From NCBI GenBank assembly GCA_014380105.1, contig JACMKL010000360.1, forward strand, positions 1 to 9,653: a stretch of DNA of 9,653 nt, read 5' to 3'. The position numbers and the translations under genes are program-made. The notes beneath the pieces were generated by a model. That model was not told where the DNA came from. It saw nothing but the letters and a program-made list of their open reading frames with translations, and made no database searches. The DNA is from Candidatus Melainabacteria bacterium. GTDB lineage: Bacteria; Cyanobacteriota; Vampirovibrionia; Obscuribacterales; Obscuribacteraceae. The stretch's first letter is position 1, and each line of letters opens with the position of its first letter. Of this stretch, positions 6,356 through 9,653 are shown piece after piece.

Positions 6356-6372
6356 TTACAGAAGTCCTTAAT

Positions 6373-7053
6373 TTGAGTCATAAAAGACATCTAGAACAAT
6401 CTAAAGGAAGCAATTCCGTTGATGCTGAGCGCGCGCTCAACGAGATGTATCAGCATTTTATGGTTGGTTATGTCCGACGCATAAACGAAGCCACTCTGAA
6501 TGTCACCATAGGTGGAGTCAGAATTGGCTCTGCGAAATATACAAGGCTGGCTCAGATCAATCTCAAATCTCGAATCATCACATTCTCGCGGCATGCGATC
6601 GAAAATGTGCCTGAGAGAGGAAGAAGATACCTGGTATTACATGAGTTGTCGCATGTGAATGAAGCCAGTCACAATAAGCATTTTTGGTCATATGTCGAGC
6701 GCTATGAACCGCATTACCGACAAATCGGCAAAGAATTGGAAGTAGCATTCCGCAAAAATGTGCGCGATGACCAGCTACTTCAAGCCGGAAACAATGCCAC
6801 CATCAATTCGTCAACATCTTCGAAAGGCGAAAAATTGGAACAGCTGAAGGTGATTGCAACGCCGCGGCTGATGGGCGTTCATGCCAACAAAGAGAAAAAT
6901 ATTTTGTTGCCGCCTGCGCCTGGAAACTTCGATGATGACGACGAGACATTCGAATGTTTGGAAAAAGATTTCGGACTTTTTGATGGACAATCTGCTGGTA
7001 TCGTCCAGGGTGGCTCAGAATTTGACGAAACAGAATTTTCTGATTTCGATTAG
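6373..7053 (+). CDS. YgjP/DUF45-type (SprT-like) zinc metallopeptidase-like protein
   Basis: This 226-residue protein carries a gluzincin-type motif, HELSH (His90-Glu91-His94), followed by a third His in EASHNKHFW (His100). The layout HELxHxxxxxHxxxFW and the following PHYRQ are typical of the YgjP/DUF45 metallopeptidase domain. Residues 40-75 (VTIGGVRIGSAKYT, INLKSRIITFSRHAIE) match the beta-sheet region before the motif, although the family's usual WGSC is GSA here. All zinc ligands and the catalytic Glu are present, so protease activity is plausible; the substrate is unknown. The last 40 residues are strongly acidic (FDDDDE, EFDETEFSDFD), an unusual tail that might mediate binding or mimic nucleic acid. 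The start is TTG (6373) with no good Shine-Dalgarno; the next ATG would begin at residue 25 and also leaves the domain intact. No signal peptide is seen. Confidence 0.82.
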   Translation: MSHKRHLEQSKGSNSVDAERALNEMYQHFMVGYVRRINEATLNVTIGGVRIGSAKYTRLAQINLKSRIITFSRHAIENVPERGRRYLVLHELSHVNEASHNKHFWSYVERYEPHYRQIGKELEVAFRKNVRDDQLLQAGNNATINSSTSSKGEKLEQLKVIATPRLMGVHANKEKNILLPPAPGNFDDDDETFECLEKDFGLFDGQSAGIVQGGSEFDETEFSDFD

Positions 7054-7102
7054 AACTAGCTATCAGAAATTGTCAATTTGTCGCGTGTACAAGTAGCTCT
7101 TC

Positions 7103-7132
7103 CACTCTCGCTTGTAAAGAGTGCTCTTTTTT
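7103..7132 (+). terminator. Probable terminator of the metallopeptidase gene
   Basis: CACTCT (7103-7108) pairs with AGAGTG (7118-7123) around a 9-base loop. CTC and then six T's (7127-7132) follow. The stem is short, but its position 50 bases after the stop and the T-run make termination plausible. Confidence 0.55.
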
Positions 7133-7196
7133 GTGTGCTGTATAGCTGCAAAATCATCCGTGTTAAGCCACTTGTAAACGTTTTGAGGTGGTTGCA

Positions 7197-7259
7197 ATGA
7201 TTGAAATTTATGCCCAAGAGGATACCCCCATCCGGTTTCCAGAGATCTATTCAAACTAA
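7197..7259 (+). CDS. Possible 20-residue small peptide ORF
   Basis: ATG at 7197 opens a 20-codon frame (MIEIYAQEDT... ending IYSN, TAA at 7257-7259). GAGG at 7185-7188 sits 8 bases upstream, a better ribosome-binding site than several of the real genes here have. The peptide is acidic, has no membrane segment and is not recognised. It could be a genuine small protein, a leader peptide for fabF or chance. The case rests only on the start context. Confidence 0.25.
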   Translation: MIEIYAQEDTPIRFPEIYSN

Positions 7260-7341
7260 TTTATTATCAGGAAGGTGCCGAGAATCCTTTCAGTGGCTAA
7301 TCAGAGAGGTTAGAATGAACGTGTTCTACTGAATGGGCGTC

Positions 7342-7353
7342 CGAGATATCTCG
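7342..7353. promoter_or_regulatory. 12-bp palindrome CGAGATATCTCG upstream of fabF
   Basis: This perfect palindrome lies 69 bases before the fabF ATG, within the presumed leader or promoter region. It might be an operator for a dimeric regulator. It does not match the operators of known fatty-acid regulators (FapR, FabT, FadR) as I remember them. Function is inferred from position and symmetry only. Confidence 0.3.
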
Positions 7354-7422
7354 CCAAGAGCGTGCAAGACTCTCTGCCATTCAAATTGAAAACTTGTCAG
7401 AAGTAAGGAAAATCGACGGCAC

Positions 7423-8685
7423 ATGAATAATCGACGCGTTGTGGTTACTGGGATCGGAGCTGTTACTCCTATTGGTCTTGGACGTGAAGACGTATGGAAA
7501 GCTCTGCTGAAGGGTGATAGCGGTGTCGCTCGCATTACACATTTTGATCCCGATGAAATTGGACTTGAAGTTAAGATTGCAGCCGAAGTAAAAGGCTTCA
7601 ATATTCAAGATTTTTTTCCTGATAAGCGCAAAGTCGGCTCCATGCTTAAAGAAATGGATCGCGTCACATTATTTGCAATGGCTGCTGCCAAGCAAGCGTT
7701 GGAAGATGCCAAACTGAATATTAGAGAGCATCAGGCCGAGCGCATCGGTACCTACATCGGAACAGGCGTGGGCGGCTTGATTACGACTACAGGCGACCAT
7801 ATCAAACTCATGGAAGGTGGTCCCAAGAAAATTGGTTTGCGTTCGATCATTCGTTTGATGCCAAATGCTCCAGCTGGACAAATTGCCATCGAATATGGTG
7901 CCAAAGGTAGAGCAAAAAGTGACTCAACGGCCTGCGCTAGCGGACTGGATTCAATGCTTGACGCATACATGTACATCAAAGCAAACCGCGCTGATGTAAT
8001 GATTTCAGGTGGCTCAGAAGCCTGCATCAATCCATTCAGTGTGGCATCGTTCAGCAACATGATGGCTTTGTCTAAGCGCAATGATGAGCCGGAAAAAGCA
8101 TCACGACCATTCAGTATCGACCGCGACGGTTTTGTGATGGGCGAAGGAGCGATTATTGTAATTCTTGAAGAACTCGAACATGCACTTCGCCGCAACGCTC
8201 CTATTTATGCTGAAGTCATTGGGGGCGGCGCTTCTTGCGACGCAACCCACATTGTTGCTCCAGACGAAAATGGTGACGGTGCTTCCAGAGCAATTGCAGA
8301 AGCCTTGAGAGATGCTGAAATTGATCCGACTCAAATCGATTACATTAATGCTCACGGTACTTCTACTTCATTGAATGATGAGCGCGAAACGCTCGCCATC
8401 AAGAACGCCTTTAAGGAACACGCATACAAAGTAGCAATCTCTAGCACCAAATCGATGGTTGGACACTTGCTAGGTGGTGCCGGTGCTATCGGTGCAGCTG
8501 CGACTGCGATGACTTTGTTTGATCAAAAGATTCACCCGACCATCAACTACGGCACACCAGATCCAAAATGCGATCTCGATTACGTTCCGAATGTTTATAG
8601 AGAAGCAAACGTAAAATACGCCATGTGCGAAGCTCTCGGCTTCGGCGGACACAACACAGTACTGGTAATGAAGGCATACGCCTGA
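7423..8685 (+). CDS. fabF: Beta-ketoacyl-ACP synthase II (KAS II)
   Basis: This elongating condensing enzyme of type II fatty-acid synthesis adds malonyl-ACP to acyl-ACP with loss of CO2. At 420 residues it has the normal FabF length. The N-terminal VVVTGIGAVTPIG (6-18) and the Cys-His-His triad are intact: Cys171 in TACASG (usual form TACATG), His311 in NAHGTST and His348 in STKSMVGHLLGGAGA. The C-terminal LGFGGHN is the glycine-rich closing loop. The stretch before the active-site Cys (PNAPAGQIAIEYGAKGRAKSD) differs somewhat from the common FabF wording. The ATG start gives the expected N terminus; the nearest Shine-Dalgarno, AAGGAA at 7405-7410, is rather far (12 bases). acpP, fabD and fabG, common fabF neighbours, are not adjacent, so this may be a separately controlled or second condensing enzyme. 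A role in polyketide-like synthesis is possible but has no support in the context. Confidence 0.94.
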   Translation: MNNRRVVVTGIGAVTPIGLGREDVWKALLKGDSGVARITHFDPDEIGLEVKIAAEVKGFNIQDFFPDKRKVGSMLKEMDRVTLFAMAAAKQALEDAKLNIREHQAERIGTYIGTGVGGLITTTGDHIKLMEGGPKKIGLRSIIRLMPNAPAGQIAIEYGAKGRAKSDSTACASGLDSMLDAYMYIKANRADVMISGGSEACINPFSVASFSNMMALSKRNDEPEKASRPFSIDRDGFVMGEGAIIVILEELEHALRRNAPIYAEVIGGGASCDATHIVAPDENGDGASRAIAEALRDAEIDPTQIDYINAHGTSTSLNDERETLAIKNAFKEHAYKVAISSTKSMVGHLLGGAGAIGAAATAMTLFDQKIHPTINYGTPDPKCDLDYVPNVYREANVKYAMCEALGFGGHNTVLVMKAYA

Positions 8686-8714
8686 ACATTGTCAGCGCTC
8701 ACTGGCTTGCGAAA

Positions 8715-9635
8715 TTAAACGTTTGCGTTACCGGCTGGTACTTGATTTTGTTCGTCTTGATTTGCTTGAAATTGTGCAACTTGTGCTGACAGCACAGCGT
8801 TTGGATCATTGGCAGTCACGGTCTGTCCGCCACCGCCAGATGCTCCATCTTTTTCAGGCACGCCTTCAATGTCTTTCATTTGACCATAAGCGCTTCTGCC
8901 GCCAGGTTCGCCTGTGGAATAACGTTTGCCGGAATTCCAACTGACGACATTTTGCCAGGATTTTGTAGCGCCAGGAGTGAGTGTTCCTGCGGTATTAGCT
9001 TGCTCTTTGGTATTGAATGAGGTGGCGCGCAAACCTTGTTGGCTGTAGTGATTACTCAAGTCGCGGATTTTGCCGATATCAAAGTTGGTAGTCGCTGGCT
9101 TTCTCTTATCGCCTTCGTCAATTTTTCCGCCGCCTGGCTTGGAAATTATCCTGGCTGGTGCGGTATAGAATACCGCAGGAGCGACATCGAGTACTGATGG
9201 TGCGCCTGGTCCCTTAGTTGGTCCATGTATGCTGCCATATTGTGCTTGATTGTCATGTTCTTCGCGGTCTATTCTTTCGCCGATTGAGAGATTCTGTTCG
9301 GACTTTCTGCGCCAGACTGCTTGTGAATTCTTGCTCTGGGCGGCACGTTCGGTGATGATGCGCGTAACTTCGGCTTTCAGCTCGCTGATTTGCGAAGGGT
9401 CTTTGTCGCGGATGAAATCTGCAACAAAGTGAGCTAGCTGATCTTTGAGAATTTGTCTATCTATGTCGGTGACGGCAGCTGCTTGAGCTTCCATCATGGC
9501 TGCAATCTTGCGCGGTGCAGCCAATTCTTTGCGAACAACGTCTTGGGCGCGGTTATAGAGATTATAGCTAGCAACACCAAAGAGTCCGTAGCCGGCAGCA
9601 GCTATAGCAATGTCGTTGACGAGCTTTCTGCTCAT
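8715..9635 (-). CDS. Unrecognised membrane-anchored, low-complexity protein
   Basis: I do not recognise this 306-residue protein. It begins with a short basic end (MSRK) and one mildly hydrophobic, Gly/Ala/Tyr-rich segment (about 8-27), which could be a membrane anchor or uncleaved signal. Residues 30-110 are Ala/Glu/Lys-rich and likely helical, perhaps coiled-coil. From about 115 onward it is polar and rich in Gly, Ser, Asn, Gln and Pro, with a GASGGGG run (264-270), so it is probably disordered. There are no cysteines and no catalytic motif that I can see. The ATG (9633-9635) has AGAGAAG just upstream. It converges on fabF with a 29-base gap that shows no clear terminator. Codon use looks ordinary for the window. 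A phage or conjugation structural role was considered but nothing nearby supports it. Confidence 0.8.
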   Translation of the reverse strand: MSRKLVNDIAIAAAGYGLFGVASYNLYNRAQDVVRKELAAPRKIAAMMEAQAAAVTDIDRQILKDQLAHFVADFIRDKDPSQISELKAEVTRIITERAAQSKNSQAVWRRKSEQNLSIGERIDREEHDNQAQYGSIHGPTKGPGAPSVLDVAPAVFYTAPARIISKPGGGKIDEGDKRKPATTNFDIGKIRDLSNHYSQQGLRATSFNTKEQANTAGTLTPGATKSWQNVVSWNSGKRYSTGEPGGRSAYGQMKDIEGVPEKDGASGGGGQTVTANDPNAVLSAQVAQFQANQDEQNQVPAGNANV

Positions 9636-9653
9636 TACTTCTCTGTAGAGAGA

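Larger units (their letters stand above)
7054..7422. other. 369-base intergenic region before fabF
   Basis: No conventional gene fits here. From left to right it holds a terminator-like hairpin with T6 (7103-7132), a 20-codon ORF with a good ribosome-binding site (7197-7259), a possible -10 element TATTAT (7262-7267) without a clear -35, a five-codon ORF (ATG at 7315, stop 7330-7332) preceded by GAGAGG, and a 12-base palindrome (7342-7353). Together these suggest a fabF leader with its own promoter and possible control, but no known riboswitch or operator was recognised. Confidence 0.6.

Noticed and set aside
6235..6372. Cobalamin riboswitch upstream of cobU
   Set aside because: The gap is only 138 bases, is shared with a divergent gene, and contains no B12-box-like GCCACTG in the correct orientation.
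6594..6602. HIP1 (GCGATCGC) cyanobacterial palindrome
   Set aside because: Only GCGATCGA is present here and I saw no full HIP1 site elsewhere in the window, so HIP1 neither supports nor excludes the cyanobacterial-relative guess.
7752..8195. 147-codon minus-strand frame opposite fabF
   Set aside because: It is a shadow of the FabF active-site region with a composition typical of antisense frames.
8715..9635. Phage or conjugation structural protein
   Set aside because: Its low-complexity make-up could suggest it, but no phage, integrase or transfer gene occurs in the window and base composition does not change.

Overview
This 9.65 kb window is compact bacterial chromosome of moderate G+C with nine complete protein-coding genes I accept, one gene cut by the left edge and one tentative 20-codon peptide. 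I see no rRNA, tRNA, CRISPR array, insertion sequence or prophage gene. The best taxonomic clue is the YvcK-family protein: its two N-terminal membrane segments, followed directly by the nucleotide-binding fold, match my memory of cyanobacterial YvcK homologues. No photosynthesis gene is present. A non-photosynthetic cyanobacterial relative (Melainabacteria/Vampirovibrionia, perhaps the Obscuribacter group) is my best guess, but it is an inference.

Layout. Bases 2-712 (+) hold the 3' part of sucD (succinyl-CoA synthetase alpha), followed by a strong intrinsic terminator. Bases 947-1894 (+) encode a patatin-like lipid acyl hydrolase. It ends tail to tail, 5 bases apart, with a minus-strand series that reads, in transcription order, cobU-like kinase (6234-5659), peptide deformylase def (5478-4897), an unrecognised 142-residue protein with a CxxC motif (4881-4453), a stand-alone RapZ C-terminal domain (4456-3947), a membrane-anchored yvcK homologue (3950-2463) and a flavin-reductase-like FMN protein (2415-1900). 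The genes from def to yvcK are tightly packed, with two consecutive 4-base ATGA start/stop overlaps, so they are almost certainly co-transcribed and translationally coupled.

Divergent from cobU is a plus-strand gene for a YgjP/DUF45-type (SprT-like) zinc metallopeptidase with a very acidic tail (6373-7053). A 369-base intergenic stretch follows, with a probable terminator, a 20-codon ORF behind a good ribosome-binding site and a 12-base palindrome. Next comes fabF (7423-8685), a condensing enzyme of fatty-acid synthesis. The right end holds a convergent 306-residue protein (9635-8715) with one N-terminal membrane segment and no family I recognise.

Functionally the window is mostly housekeeping: TCA cycle, lipid turnover and synthesis, N-terminal protein maturation and corrinoid salvage. 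The part that most merits a second look is the def-orf142-rapZ(CTD)-yvcK cluster. It keeps the known rapZ-yvcK gene pairing, but RapZ lacks its whole P-loop kinase domain and an unknown putative zinc protein is translationally coupled in front of it.
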